NCBI GenBank assembly: GCA_013397115.1
Contig: VWZW01001228.1
Span: forward strand, 701,966 to 765,965
Length of the DNA: 64,000 nucleotides
Source: Edolisoma coerulescens
Taxonomy: Eukaryota; Chordata; Aves; Passeriformes; Campephagidae
Reading direction: 5' to 3'
A program made the translations under genes and the position numbers. The notes below the pieces were generated by a model. That model worked only from the letters and a program-made list of their open reading frames with translations, was not told the DNA's origin and did no database searches. Positions 12,501 through 27,500 of this stretch are shown here, piece by piece; the stretch's first letter is position 1; each line of letters starts with the position of its first letter.

Positions 12501-15500
12501 AGTCCTGCGTAGGTATGTGGTGGCTGTCCTGAAGCTGGATGGAATTGTTGAGTATTTTAATGGTAATTGATGGCTGAAAGGGCTGCCTGATAATTTGAAT
12601 CAGAGGCTTAATGGCCTTTACAACACGTTGCATGGGACGGTGGCCAAATTACTTCAGCCAGTGTAATTTATTTTTGAACCTGTTCTCTATAAAGTGCTAA
12701 TCTCTGCCTGTTTTGAGGGCTGCTCCGTCTCTGCTCAGTTTTTCTGCTTCTTAGTGATAAAATAACAATCGATCTAGGCACAGGCTTTTATTTACTTGAA
12801 AGCTGAACTGGTATAATTGCAACCATGAGCCCTGATGCAGAGACAGAATGTGTGCATTTAGAGCCACAGGAGCTGGGTGTGCCTGCTGGGATGGACAGAC
12901 GGATGTGTCGGCCCTGGACATTGGTGGTTACAGGTGGGGTCCCTTCCTACACCTTGGTGTCTGTTGTGGGTGCAGGTCCTTCTATGCTGCCCTTCACGGA
13001 CTTGCTGGCTTTTCAAATACGTGTTCTTAGGGAAAAGCCCGCATCAGCTCTGAGGATGACAACTCCATAGTCTTCCTCAGATACTGCATCAAAGCTCTGC
13101 CTACTTACGTATTGGGGACTGATAAAAAAACATGAGGAATGAAAAATGCTTTCCTGATGAAAAGCTGTTTTCTTATCAGGACAAGGCATCTACTTTGATT
13201 TTTCTGTGGGGAATGCAGAGAGAAACTTATGGCTGTATTTTCCACTTGTTTAAGTCTACCTTTCACTTTTGGCTAATGATAACCTCAAATACAAGGGTTA
13301 GTTACTCATTCCCACAGCCACTGCTTTTTTCCTAGCCTGCTGTCCTTGTTTTTATGAAAACTGTACAGTATGGGGCTGTACAGCTTCCCCTGGCACCTGG
13401 GAGCCTCGGGAGATGACAGGCGTGATTTCACCCCCATCTGCTTCGGTGGGAGTATGTTGTTATTTTATGCCCTCACGTCACGTTTGATTGAAGGGCTCAC
13501 CTGATGGTCTCTTGTTTGCTGTGGGGTCCCTCATGATTCTGTGGGCTCTGTGGAGGTGCCTGCATTGTTCACACTGTAACTCAGGCATGTTGTGAATTAT
13601 TAGTCCTTTGTTGGGCTCTGGGAGTGTTGAGGTTTCTGGGATTTTCAGCACTTCTGTGGATCCTGCATAAATTCTTTATGTGAGAGAATAAGCAGACAGC
13701 CCCGTTTGATAACCTCATGTTGCCTCAACACTTCAGGGAACATGTGAGTTTAGCAGGAAAGATTTTATTTATTTATATTTAGTTGTGATATTGTTTGACT
13801 TAAAATCCTGGTTTTTCTCATCAACTCTAACTCTCAGGCTTCTATCCCTGCCCAAGTTTAAAAATCTAATGAAAATTTATAAATTGTAATATTGTTTAGT
13901 GTGCTACAGGTTGGTTATTTGAATGGCATGCTTTTGGATATTGCTGTGGGTTGGGGGTGTTTTTCCTTAATGAATGTCAAGCTCAAAGAATTCACGAGGT
14001 TTTTGTCAATTTACAGATTAAATCTATTGAGATTCTCTTTTTTTTTTTTTTTTTTTTTTTCATTTCTCTCCTGGAGAGGTTTCCCTCAATGTCAGGGTGC
14101 TCTGCCCTTCAGCCTTGGAGGCTCACCCTGCTGAGAGGGTTTGCTGGTAGCAGGGTGCCTGTGGGCTGCTCTTCCTGCCTGCTGGGCTGATGGGCAGGGG
14201 GAGAAGCCGTAAAGCCAGGACCTTACTTCCTTCCACCGATCCCTGGCTGTGATTCAGCACTTGCTGTTTATACCCAGTCAGCCTCTGGAGACCCCAGGTT
14301 AGATCAAGATCCTGCTGTAGACACTGCTGGTCAGGCACGACCTCGTGCTGACTTCGTGAGCAGGACCTCCCTCAGGAGCTGAGCTGGCCCAGTAACAGCA
14401 ATGAGGATCCTCATGGGACCCACAGCGCTGCTCAGGGATGCTCTTTGAGCCCCCAGCAGCAGACTGGGATGGGATCACTCCCTGTCTTATTCCTGGCGTT
14501 GTGTCAGGACCCCTCGCAGCTGAGTGCACGGAAAAGGGCGTGATGTAATACCCAGCTCCAGGCTGTGCTGAGTACAGCCAGGAGTCTCGCTGCTTTGTCA
14601 CGCTTTCACTGAAGAAGATTATGCCTGAGGCTTTCAAAGGAACCTAAAAGCATTAGATCTCCCACTTGCCTGACTTTCAACAGGATTTCTAGGTGCTTTT
14701 TTAAATACCAAAATCCCAGCTTGCCACAACCTTCTGCCAAGCTGAAGGGTGTTACCTTTGAGGAAATACTGATGCAACTACTAGAACTCTTCAAGAGAAA
14801 ACCAGCTGCTGCTTGATATTGCAGGATCACCTCTCCTTCAGTGAAAGAAATTCAAATGTTGCAAATTAAAAACCTTTTTGAGGAAGACATAGGATCTCCC
14901 TCCATGACATACACATCTCCCCATCATGTAGAGCAGCTCTTGGAACAAGGTGCCACACTATCATGAGGCCATGACCTGAGTTGTTGCCAGTGCAGGATTG
15001 TTCCCTGAAGGATGACTGGTCTCAGAATTACATCAAATCACGCTTTAATTCAACCTGACGTAGAACTTTATTGAGAACTTACATAAATACATGAAAATGA
15101 GTGTGATGTAATATTAAAATTGGAAAATTGGCTTGAAATGGTATACTGGAGTAAATACAAAATGGGCAGTATTAAAACTTGGCACAGATAGAAACATTAT
15201 TCATATAACATTCTTACTTTCGTTGGCAAAACAATGCCAATAATTACAGCATATATTGGAATGGGGCAAAACGTGCCTTAAAAGCAAGTTGCCATGCTGC
15301 CAGCAAGTAATTGGGCCTGGGCAATTAAGGCCTGAGTCTGTGTGCTTAATGTGGCTGCAGGGAGCCCCATGGATGCTTTGTGGTAGGGTCGGACAGGCAC
15401 CAGGAGAGCCAAGAGTGGCCGTCAGGGAAGTGTCCTGTTGTATGGAAGACGAGTGGTGAGAGGTCTGACCCAGGGCTCTTCAGGCTCTCCTCTTGTCACA

Positions 15501-18500
15501 GAGAGGTAACACAGCCTGTTTTGTCAGGGCAGCACAGGGGGGTGATTTATCCCAGCTGCCTCAATGGTGGCGTGGTCCCTGTGAGTGCTAAGCTTAAATG
15601 CACTATTTAATCAAAAGATGCTTTAACAAAAAACAGGCACACTGGATCTCCCCAACTGAATAATTAATTTCAAAATTATTTTTCATTTATTACTTTTATT
15701 TATAGAAGAAATTAATATACTTGGAGCCCCTTTGAATATTATGGAGGATGATGCCGGCAGATTTTTCTTTCTGCTGCTGCCATGCCATGGCTGTTGGGTT
15801 AATGATGACCAGGGTTGCTTACAGGTTTTATAATGGTTATAAGAACTCATGTTGTAAGTCACTGGAAATGTGCTTTCAACAGGCTTATTGTCAGCCCTTG
15901 GAGAGTGATGAAGGGCTGGTCACTGGGCTGGGCCATCAGGAAGAGTCACCCTCATGAGACATCTCAGGACTGCCCCAGCTCTGGGAAGTGTCTCTGGGCT
16001 GCTTTCAGTAACCTCTTCTATCATGCAGTGGCTGTGGGGGGCTGCCCAGACCCCTGAAAGATGACATTACAGCCTTTTCCATGCTGTCCATAGTAGTTTT
16101 CCAGGCTAATTGCATGTTAGTCTGGCCCCATCCCCTGCTGCTTGCTACCCACACAGCAATGCCTGTGCAAAACCCACATAATGCTGCTAAGAGCAAGTGG
16201 GTAGTTGTCACACTAATGCCTTCCTCCCCCTGAATACCCCTGGCACCAGACATGGGGCTGTTTAAAGGCAGGACTGTGAGCAGAATTTGCCAGTTGTTTA
16301 AGTGGTCTCTCTCAATCTGAATTAAAAGAATTAAAATTCTTGGTGGATCATAGGTTGCAGTCATGACAACAAATTTCCTCCCTTTTTCTTCTTTCTATAA
16401 TTGTCTTGTAATTCAGATATGGAGCCAAACAAAGCCCTTCAATTTTTTCTTAAAAAGCCCTAACGTTTCAGATAGTGGCATTAAATGAAAAAGCAGAATA
16501 AATGGTCATCAGCATTTTGATGACTGTATATGTTTTATACCTGGTATCATCTTGGGAAACTGGAAATCTCTTGGCTGTGCAAGTCAATAGGGCTTTTGTT
16601 CAGTGGTATTAGAGGGAATTTTGCCCACCTAAAAGAAGTGGGGATAATTACTAACAGGAGTTCTTGTGCAGTCTATACCTGTAATAGTTAAAGAGAAGGC
16701 TGCTGAAATTTATTCTGACAATTGCAGATACAGCATTGGAGGAACCATTTGAATTATTCATTCTGCAACAAGGAAATATCCCACTTGTCTTCTCTTTAGA
16801 AATGAAATCTCACTCTGCTTTAAAATACACTTTTATGGGTTGCTTTCCCATAATTTTGCTATTCTAAGACGTCTATTATAATTATACTTGAATGTAGATT
16901 TTAACAAAAATTACTCTGATTTCTAAAGGAAAGGATAAACTGATTTTTTTACATGAACTGCTACTTGTAGAATAAGTTTAATGAAATTCAGCTTTCTTTC
17001 ATAAATAATGCAGCACTTGCACTTGATTAGGTGAAGCCTAGAGGAATTTCTACCTAATCAGATGCATAGCAAGAAGGATATTGCCTGCAGACTGTTACCA
17101 TTATCAGTGGTGGTGGTAAGGAAAATACAGCTCTATATATGTCCACATAGAAAGCTTTGTTTCTTAAGAAAAGTTGCAGAACAAGCTAGGTATGTTCTAA
17201 CAATTGATCTCCTGCATCTCAGTGTCCTCAGAGTGATGGTTTATAAAACAAAGTCTGGATTCTGAGTATTGTCGTTATTGTGGCATGGAGAGACTCCAGG
17301 TTAATTGGAGACCTCCTTGTCCTGGCAATGTGTTCCTAACCCTTCTAAGGAATAAATACATTCTTCATATGAATGAAGAATGGGGAAGAGACAATGTTTG
17401 CATTAGAGAGCTTCTGATCAAAATAAACTAATGCTGAATATCGGGATTCATTGAGACCAATCCCAGAAGTCTTGATAAACAGCGCAAACCTCCTGATAAC
17501 TTCAAAATGGGAAAAGTACGTGTGTCTCCCTGCATTACAACAACAAATCACCTACAGCAAAAGCAAACAAGTTTGGTGTATCTGCAAGTTTTGCAGAAAC
17601 ATTTTGAAAGTTCTTGAGTAAATGTTGCATCAGTTGGTAACTCGTGGTCAAGTTTTATGCTCCTGGGTAAATCCTGCCACAAGTCCTTGTTACGCTCTGT
17701 TTGTTGTTAACAGCAGTGGGTGTGCCTGAACAGAGAGGGTAGTTTAAATAGGGCTGCTAGTCCTTTATTCAACATCCATATTAATAAATAAAAAAATGAT
17801 CTGGTCCCCATTCTCTAGCCCTAAGGTCAACTGGCATAAATTGACCTGGAAGTATTCAGTAAGTGTTTGTATCCTCTGAGAGACAGTGGCCAAGTCCAAG
17901 TTGGCTTTTGGGACTGAACTCTGTCCTGGGCTCAGGCCTGGACCACTCCTGGGAACTATTTGAGGGTGGTGTGAAAGCAGCATAAACTGAAAGAGGGCAA
18001 GTTTGGATGGGATATTAGGAAGAAATTCTTTACTGTGGGAATGTTGAGGCACTGAAACACATTGTTCGTAGAAGCTATGGATGCCCCATTCCTGGAAGTG
18101 TCCAAGGCCAGGTTGGATGGGGCTTTGAATAACCTGGTCTAGTGGAAGGTGTCCCTGCCCATAGTGGGTGGGCATTGGAACAGATGGTCTTTAAGGTCCT
18201 TTACATCACAAAACATTCTATGATCCAATGATTCTGTAATGGCGTGGATGGTCATGGGCTCAGACTCTGGCTCTAGGTACTTTACCAGAGGTGATGCTCT
18301 CTTAGGCTTGGTTGTTCTGCTGAACTCAGTTGAGTGGCAGGTTGCTCTACCACCATAATAACGTAATATTCCAAATAAAATATTTTGAGAGAAATAAAAG
18401 AGCTGAACCCTTGCAGCAAAGCCCAGCACCACTGCCTTATCTCACCGTGGTCAGAATTTCTCTTAACTTTTGTTCAGATGTGTAAAATTGCAGATGTCGT

Positions 18501-21500
18501 AAGTTCTTCAGGCCAGATGCTAAGCGGGTTTAAGCTGACAATTTGTGCTTGCTGAGGTTCTGGGTTTTCACTTACATTTCTTGGAAAGGGCAACGAGATG
18601 TAATGAATAAATGTAAAACACAAGAAATAGAGCCCGGGATACATGGGAGACTTGCTGTGATTTGCTGTTGAGAGGTTTTAGCACTGAGCTTGGAAGTGTA
18701 TTTATGGAGCTGCTGGTCAGAACTGTGCAATTTAAAGGTGAAACCAGTTCCCTTTTTTAATCTTGAGTTTTCATTCCACTCCAAATTGGTGCAAGCAAAT
18801 CTCCTGGGCCTAAAATGCCATAGGAGCACTATAGGCCAAGAACAGAATTAATTTCTGAAAGTTTGAGAGAAAAACCATCAGGTTTAAGGCTGTAAAATGT
18901 TAATCTGTTTCTGACTTTCCCAAGAATTGTCTGAAATCCTTTTGCCCACTCATAACTCAAGTGACTTCATGTCAAATATTAGAGCTGTTTAATGTGTGAG
19001 TACTGACAGAAGTACTGCACACTTTTATCATAGCCATCTGGTAAAAAAGGCTCAAAAATGTAACTCCCAGAGCTTTTTCTTGGTCCAAACCAATGTCAAA
19101 ATCCCATGGAGGAAATGGGAAACAAGACTGAGCCCTTGGTCGTTTGCCCTAAAATGTTCTTTGCTCAAGATTCTGGTCAAGGTATGACACAGAGCTGCAT
19201 CCCAAGTGCTGAAGAGCAAGCAAGCTTGGCCCTTTCCATTCCTCCCTGCTGTTGCTCTGGAAAGCATTTCTCCCAGCCTGTTTCACCTGGAGAGACTTAG
19301 ACTAGATGACAAATGGATTTGAGGGCCAAGGTCAAGACTCCACACTACACCCTCATCATCATCTTGTCTTTTGCTGGTGCTTCTCCAAGTGCAGGAAGCC
19401 TCTCACACTCTAAAATGCATCAGGCTCACTGCGGAGCTTCAGTGATGGAAAGTGATGTTATTTCTATGTCAACTGCAGTTCTCACCACAGATTTCCTACT
19501 CTTTGCTACTCTGTGGCAAGTTCAGGTAGGGGTCTCTTCCCAAGTCACTTGTGAAGAGCAGTGAATGCGGGTCGTGAGGGCGAGTGTGGACACCAGGCAG
19601 TGCACCTGAGGGCTTGCAGCAGAAGTGGTGACCTCTGAGAGATGGGATGCTCATCTGTGTGAGAGGGATGTTGGCACTCTGTACTCATTATTTACTATGA
19701 GTGATGGTCACTACATTTATCTTTTGTTATTATAACAGGCCACCTTTTAAAAAACACACCTGGCTGCATCCCTGAACCATTTCTCCTCAAATATGTGGCT
19801 TTGCAGTCCTTGTTTGCTAGGTGGAAAAAGGACTTTGGGCTTTTTTCCTACTTAATGGTAGGAAACATCTTGGCTTTGTTAGTGGTGCATGCCCATTTCT
19901 CCCAGAGTTCCCTTGAATGTTTCCAGCTTCACCCCCAAATAAGACCTTGCCAAAATCATTTATGAGCTGTGGAGTGAAAATGTGACTGATACAAATGTTG
20001 CAGCAGTGTATAAAATGCTAAATTATTCATGGTACTTAAGCACAGAAAATCCCAGGGCTGAACTGACATAGTGAAAAACTCCAGGCAAAGAAATAAAAAC
20101 CCACCATGGAAAGTCTTGGATTAAAAACAGTTGCAAACTTTAGTCAGGCTATACTATAGAGTCTTAAACCCTTCTTCCTTTAAATGCCCCTTCTCATGTT
20201 GTACCCTGCGCTTTCATAGCCAACTACTTTTAATGTCATTATCCACATCACTTTCCCATGATCAGGGGCCTAAGGCAAAGAACTGTCAGATGACTTGTCC
20301 TCAGAGCATCAGACCTTCTCACACAGCTGGTCTCCAGGGAACTCTGTGGCCGTCTGTCAGAAATTTATTTCCTTATCATAATGACCCTCGGTTTTCACCT
20401 ACCTATCGCACAAAGGGTGCTGGATACTTTAATCTTGCCCTGGATCGCTTCCACCTCTGGAGTTTTCTGGTGAAAGACCTACAAACTGAAATGTGAATGT
20501 AGGAGCACAACTTTGAGAATTTAAACTGCTGAATGGACCATGACCTGCTGCTTAATTCATGGAGAATTTTAACAGAGATGCATTGGGCCCAATATGTAAT
20601 CTGGTAACTGAAACAGGCAGATGTAAAGATCAACAGGTCAGATAAAAGGAGAAGTGTACTGAACCAAATGCTACAAGAAGCTTAGAGAATTCATACTGTT
20701 AAGCAGTCTGGCTCCAGATTCTTTTATCATTTTGCTTAGTCCTGAAAGCATTGTCCAACAGCTGATTTCAGGTTTACTTTCGCACCTTATTATCACTTTC
20801 ATTGTGAAAAAAATGATTTAAAAACCCCAATAAATAATTTTAAACGGTGTTGTGTTGGATTCTGTATATATCAAAACATATTTCCATTGGAAACATTTTT
20901 TGACAAGGCAGTTCTTGCTTGTTGCAAAAGCATTTTGAATAAAAACATGCGTTAGTCACCATGCCTTTTGCTTGAAGGGTAAGATAAGTTTTCAGAGCTG
21001 TTCGGTGTTCCATTTTGCCCTGGAGATATATAGGAACCATAGGAGAAGATGTGATTTGCAATCGCTTTGGGAGTTGAAAAGGGTCCTCGGGGTTGCATCT
21101 GAGCTGCAGCAAATGAAGGGAAAACAGGGTTTTTTAGCTGACATTCTTCCCTTTATTGAGTGCCAAACAGCACTGGTGGCAGAGTCAGTGACTTCAGCTT
21201 TATTTGTCAATTAATGAGCATCTGTAAGTTGGTATTTCATTTTTCCCAGGCTGTACCCTCGTCACGCAAGTGCTCTCAACAACCTGGGGACATTGACCAA
21301 AGACGTGGTGGAGGCAAAGGACTACTACAGACGGGCCCTTCAGCTCAACCCTCAGCACAACCGAGCTCTCTTCAACCTCGGCAACCTGCTCAAGTAAGTT
21401 GAACGCAGGTCTGGCACCAAGAAAATTCACATTGCCTCTGCACACATCACCAAAGTAGTTTTTTTTCTGCCAACTGTTGAAGAAATGGTGTTATTTCTTA

Positions 21501-24500
21501 GTGCCATCCAGAAGTGCCAACAAAGGTGAGGCTTAGTTTGGATATCCTTGTGCTGTCTGCCACATTACGCCAGGTGCTGTTCACAAGTGTGTTTTCAGTT
21601 GTAGGAGATTCACTTGTTCCAAAACAGGCATCAGAAATGAGTTGCCTAAACCCAGCTAGTCACCTGAGATCCCCATCTTGGTGGAGATGTGTAAACTTTT
21701 CCTGGGGAGGAAGCTGTATTGTTCAAAGGCAGGCATCAGGTGCCAAGCTAATAAAAAAAATCCCTCTCTGCAAGTTCCCACTTCTCCTCATTAGCTGTAT
21801 GAAAAGCTGTTGTGTAGTTTAGGCATAAGCACCTTATGCTGAGATGCTCAGAGCAGCAGAGGGTTCATTCCCTTGCAGAGCAGGTAGGTCTGGATTTGAG
21901 GGGAAGGCTGGTTTATATCCCTGTATGGTTAAAAACAAGTTGATGAGCTCATTATTTCACTTGTTGTTGTTTAGAGTGTCAGCCTCTAGCAAGGAGAATA
22001 GCAGACAATCATAATCATGCAAATTAATTTTACTAACCACATCTAAAGACTAAACTTAGATCTGTACAAGAAGCCAGGATGATAAGATCTGCAAAGGGTT
22101 CAATTAAAAAAAATAAAATATCTCCGTTTATCACCAGCAAAAAGGTCCTTGTTTTTGTGAGGATATTGTGGTATTTGCTGACAGGACTGCATAAACTACA
22201 GCAGTGAAAGTACATTTTTGCTGATATAAACTGCCCTTATTTTGCTGATAATAGGTCTTGGTAAATCTTTTAGAGCAGACTGGGCTTTGTACTGGTTAAA
22301 CCATGACAGGCTTAGTGTGGGACTGGTTTTAAAGTGGCACTGTGTCATTAAAACTTGATCTTTCTGGTCCTGAAATGTAACTTTGAGTGTGGACTTGTAT
22401 AAAGGATAATAAGTGGGCTGCTGAAGTTCTACTTGGTCTGTTCAGTAGCAGAGAAATTATCAGAATAATATTACAAGTAAACCTTGTGGTTTGAGGTTAG
22501 AATATGGGAAATGAGTAATCTTAAATAGAAAGTAGGTAAGTGCTTTACTGAAAATACTCACAAGGAAGGAAAATGGTAGAGTCTTAATACAAGAGAAATG
22601 AAAGGTCTTTGTATTATTCATCAAATTTGGTTGATTGAAATTAATTTTAGGTGACAGTGGTGTTTAAAAATACATATTATCTTTAAAATCCATAATGTGT
22701 GCCTTAGTTATTATTCTCTGCTATGTTTTGGTGGTTTTTTTAATATAAAATATTAATACAAAAGGATCTAAGTCAGAAGAAGCACCACAACATCCCATGT
22801 CAATTATGCTTAAATCTGGCCTGTCAATGGGCTCTTATGACCCAGCAGATGGGTAAAAACTGGATTTGTTGCACTGGAAAAGCACAAAGGAGACATGTGG
22901 GGGAAATTTCTTAGAACTGCTGTTTGTTTTCTGTGCAATATGTCGTACTTTTCCCAATGTGATACTTTAAATACTGTGTGTCCTGTTGGATTGTATGTGC
23001 TCTGCATCCTTCTGTGGTGCCACATTTTGCAGTATGTTAAATGTGTGTGATGCCTGTGCTAAACTTGCCAAAAGAAACCACTCAGGATCCACCTGCCCTT
23101 TTCCCACATCCATTTGCTCCCATTTTCTAAACTTCCTTTGGGCTTCCAAAACAATGTAGTGCATCTGGACACAGCAATAGTATTATCCAAATGTATGGGA
23201 AGCTGGCTGCCCTCATCTCCCTGTTCAGCTTTAAAAAACCTGCTGAAAAATAGGTGGAGTTCACGGTGGAAGAATCAGCACATATGTAAAGCAGATGCTG
23301 CGTGGGCAGATCCTATATGAATGTCTCCCCTAAAATGGTATCCCAAACCCTTTGGCCAGCACCTTTCCTAGATGATCCAGCAGCTTAGCAAAGAACATCA
23401 GCCATGCTGGAGCATGAGGTGACTTGTGAGATGACCAGACAGGTACAAGGCAGAGATTTCAAGTTTCCCCTTCCTACAACGATGTCTTTATTTATATTTT
23501 CTACCTGTCTCTCCAAATTATCCTTTCATATATATATATAAAAATGTATATATATATATGGCAGCCAGTATTCTGCAGACACTAAATGCTAGTATAAAAT
23601 GGGTAATAAATGAAATAAAATGGAAATCTGCAGAATATTATAGACAGATATTACTTTCTGGCTGTGCTATGAGACATTATGAAGAGTGTTTTGATTTTTA
23701 AACATATGTCAGAGAGAAGATAAATGGTCAAGCAATAAAAGCATTTTCTGTCCTCTTTACAAAGGCTTCAGAGCATGGTGCAGATCAGGAAGAGACAGAT
23801 CTGCAACACTTCAGGCGTGTCCAGTAACAGCACTGCTTGTACTGGGACATGCAATGAAATTGTCTGGCATGGGGAATTCCCAGTTGAATTCTTCTTAGTT
23901 CCTTGTACCCATCCCTGCTCATAGTGTGCAAATCTGATGGTGGATATTAGATTTCATCTCCTCTGGAGTACTGAGAAAAGGGAAGTCCAGGATTTCGGAA
24001 GGATGGGTTTGTCATTCCCGTGTGGGAATCTGCCTTTCATTATTCCTTGCAAATAAGCTATTTAAGCATCCATTGCTCGTGATTTAAACTTGAGTAAAAA
24101 ACTGTTTTGAAGACACAGGGTGGAATTTTTAAGTTGTTTTCTGTGGAAGTCGTAGATGAAAAATGATGTTTCCATTTTCTGTTTGTACATAAAGAAGACA
24201 GCTATGTGCCAGAAGATGAATGTTCTCAGGAAGTATTGCAGGGTAATGGCTGAATAAGCCTCTGGTTTTGTTTACATATCCTAAAATAAAGTTGTATGTC
24301 ATCATTTTCATGCCTAATATAAATATTGGAGGGTAGATAATTAAACAATGTCGAAGATTTCTTATTTACAATAGACCCAAAAGATGGCCTACCTGAAAGT
24401 GAGAAATCTCTGCTTTCATGGTCTGTGATCAGGGACACAGAGCAGCCTGATGCTGCTTTCTTGCGTTTTGAGTATTTGTGTCCTCTGTATAAATTCAGGT

Positions 24501-27500
24501 TTGCTGAGATACAGATAAATATCATCCAGAATACCTCACAAATTTATAACCTGTGGGTTATTCTGTAAAGAGACAAGAAATAAAATATTATGAATGTTTG
24601 AAATAAATATCAATCTCAGCTTTCTGTTGCAGGAAGAATGGATAAGAACTTCTTATTTGTGGTACTGTATCAATCCACACCTAAAGCACTGCAATATTCA
24701 GTACACTGTTCCTTATGAAGAAAAGCCTCAGGACTCTCACGTGCTTTGAGGGTGTTATGGCTTCATTTTCAAGGGGAAAGTGAAATGCCTAGAAACAATC
24801 TCCACTGAATCTTGAGTTTATTCAAAGGAGTGATTCTCTTCTGGATGTAAAGTAACATATAATGTGTCCCGAGTGTTTGTTGTTGTGATTTAGTACCAGT
24901 TTAGCAAACCCATATATTCAGAAGAGGAAGGACTGTCTGCCCTCTGTGATACAGGCTTCTGGATGTATGTGAGTGTGCTGACACAGGCTTGTGGAACTGT
25001 CTGGAGATGCTGAAAAACATCAGATAGAAATAACATGTATTGAGATTTAAGACCTTTTAGTTAGTGCAACGTTCCTTCCTTTCATTCAGAAGCAAACTGA
25101 GTGGTGATGTTCAGTGAAACTGCATCTGGCTTTCTGAATGGTCTCTGCAGGATACTCTGTGTCTCATGAAGTGCTGTAGTTATCCCTCAGTATCACATAC
25201 ACATGGGAGACTGTGGTTAAAAACCCCCACAAACTCTGGCAGTCTAATTTTTGCAGTCGATTGAGAAAATAACTTAGGTCATTATTATAACTTAGGGTCT
25301 CTGGAGATCATCTGGAGATCAAACCAGCTGCTCAGAGCAAGTCTGACTGGATCAGATTGCTCAGGGCTGTGTCCAGCTGAATCTTGGACACCTCCAAGGA
25401 CAGAGATGCTACAATCTCTCCATGCGACCTGTTCTGGTGTTTGACCACCCTTGTGGTGAAAAACGTTTTTCCTTATATCTAATCAGGATGTCCCATGTTC
25501 CTACTCTGGCATCTGTTGCCTCTTGTCCTGTCACTGTGCACCTCTGAGAAGAGTTTGGCTCTGGCTTCTCTGAATCCTTGTAAAAATCTGTTCAGAACGG
25601 TTGTGGAGCCTTTGTTGAGTTCTGTGTTTCTGGCTGTAATACAGTCTAAATAACTAAAATGTGGAAGTTATGAAGTCCTTTAGAGCAGTAATTGCTGGGT
25701 TGCTCTCTGTTGCATGTGGAATTGGCTCCAGTGCTAACAGCCCTGTGCATCACCAGACTTTGGTTGGGTGGTTTTCCTGGTGCTTCTCCAACTGCGGGGC
25801 ACTTGCAAAAATATGGAAGAGATGCTCTTGGTGGAAAGAGCTGTTCCTTGCTTTCAGCTTGAGCATGCTGATTGTAGAGGCAAGGCTGTGAGCTCAGGTG
25901 GGAGAGGGAGTCAAGAGAGGCCATTATAAAACAGGGTAATTTGGGTAAAAATTTGAGTAAGTGGTCACAAATTGCTCCTGTCAGTTGAATTTGTTCTTCT
26001 CTCTGTCACAGTGAAGATACACATTACCTGACTATTCCTGCTTCAGATGCCCAGTTTATGGTAAATTAGTGTATTGGACTGTTCTTTCTATGTTTTGTGC
26101 TCTCCCAAATTGTAGGAGATTTATATAAGAGACGGCCTTGGTCCTGCAAAGTGTTGGCATTGAGCCAGGAAAGCACTTCAAGCAGTAATTAATTTTCAAC
26201 TTGCATACATAAAAGTTAAGTACACGTTTAAGTGCTTGGCCAGAGCACTTGGTATCTTGCAGGCCTAAGCCCTCTGAGAAACTACTGGATCTGCTTTTTT
26301 TAATGTGATTCAGTCTGTCACATAAAAAGATGCCATAATCTTTCCCTCTTTACCCCCACTTTCAGGAGACAAACATTGTTCTTGGATCAAATGGAGAAAA
26401 AAAGAGGCCATTTTGGAATAAAAGAGTGATTAAGAGGGCTGCCCCATGTTCAGAGTGAATGCTTGTGGTTAATGGGAACTTTTACTGCTGCTGAGTGGAT
26501 CACTTAATCCTTTTATTTCTGTAGCGGGCATTTCCTACATTTTTTGCCAAACATCAATACCTTTATAAAGCAGTCATCTGGTTTTGATTTATAAAAATGT
26601 GTCATGAAACTCCAGCCAAGGGATCCCAAAGTTTTATAAATTGACAAGCTAGCTAGACTTTAATTAGTGTTGGAGAAAAGTGGTTCTTTATTTGTTTTTG
26701 TTTCATTCGTGTAATTTATATGGAACACCACTGGAAGAAGAAAAAGACTAGCACAACTGGTTCTACTTAGCTTAATGCACAGGCAAAATATTCTTCCAGT
26801 TACACAACTAGAAAGGGAAAAAATCTGCAAAGCCACATATATTATCAGCTGAAATTTGCACCTTATAAACAAGATCTGGTTACTTGACCATGCCCCTCAG
26901 ATGAAATCTAAGGCCAAAGCAGCAAGGTGTTCGCATATTTTCTGTTTCCCCAGAGCCCTTTGTTTCTTTTTCTAAGCCCTGCTATTCGTATTCTTTGTAC
27001 ACCCAGCACAAGGAAAATGTTGTTTCAGACCAGCTAAACATCCTTAGATGTTTGTTCAGGAAACCTTCTCATTTTTCAAAGGAGAGAAATACAGAGCGGT
27101 ACTGGAGAAATTGTAGCTCAAATAAATGATCATCCCAAGATTTTTGTTAGGCAGACCTTTTCCATTTTCCATAGCAATAAATGCAGAGCAATGCTGGGAA
27201 AAAAACTAGCTCATCAGCATAGCCACCTCTCAGCTATCTCTGTTCGTAATCCTTAGGATGTGAAGAACAGAACTCCTCCAGCCTAATAATCGCCTTGCTA
27301 AGGAATTATTTGGAGATCCCAGGCAGATTTAACTTGGAGATGTTTTGATTTCAGAATAATGGAGTTGCAAGTGGATCTGTAAGAGCACTTGTCTAGGAAC
27401 ATGCAGAGATTCTTCAACGTTTTAGTAAAGGAAATGAAGTGTTGCAGTATCTCCAGCCTACTGAAGTGAGAGCGAATGTCCTGTTCCCAGATCACAGTTC

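Larger units (their letters stand above)
6525..21249 (+). other. TMTC1 intron a-b, 14.7 kb
   Basis: This is the longest intron seen in full. It holds a (TG)n microsatellite, an ancient CORE-SINE/MIR-like stretch, an old antisense CR1, a sense CR1 tail and a T homopolymer, each listed separately. No exon is recognisable within it. Confidence 0.85.

Noticed and set aside
14020..14100. Retroposed gene copy ending in the T homopolymer
   Set aside because: There is no recognisable coding or duplicated flanking sequence beside the T run.
19300..19345. Possible CR1 tail (AGACTTAGACTAGATGA)
   Set aside because: The match is too short and lacks the rest of the CR1 3' end.
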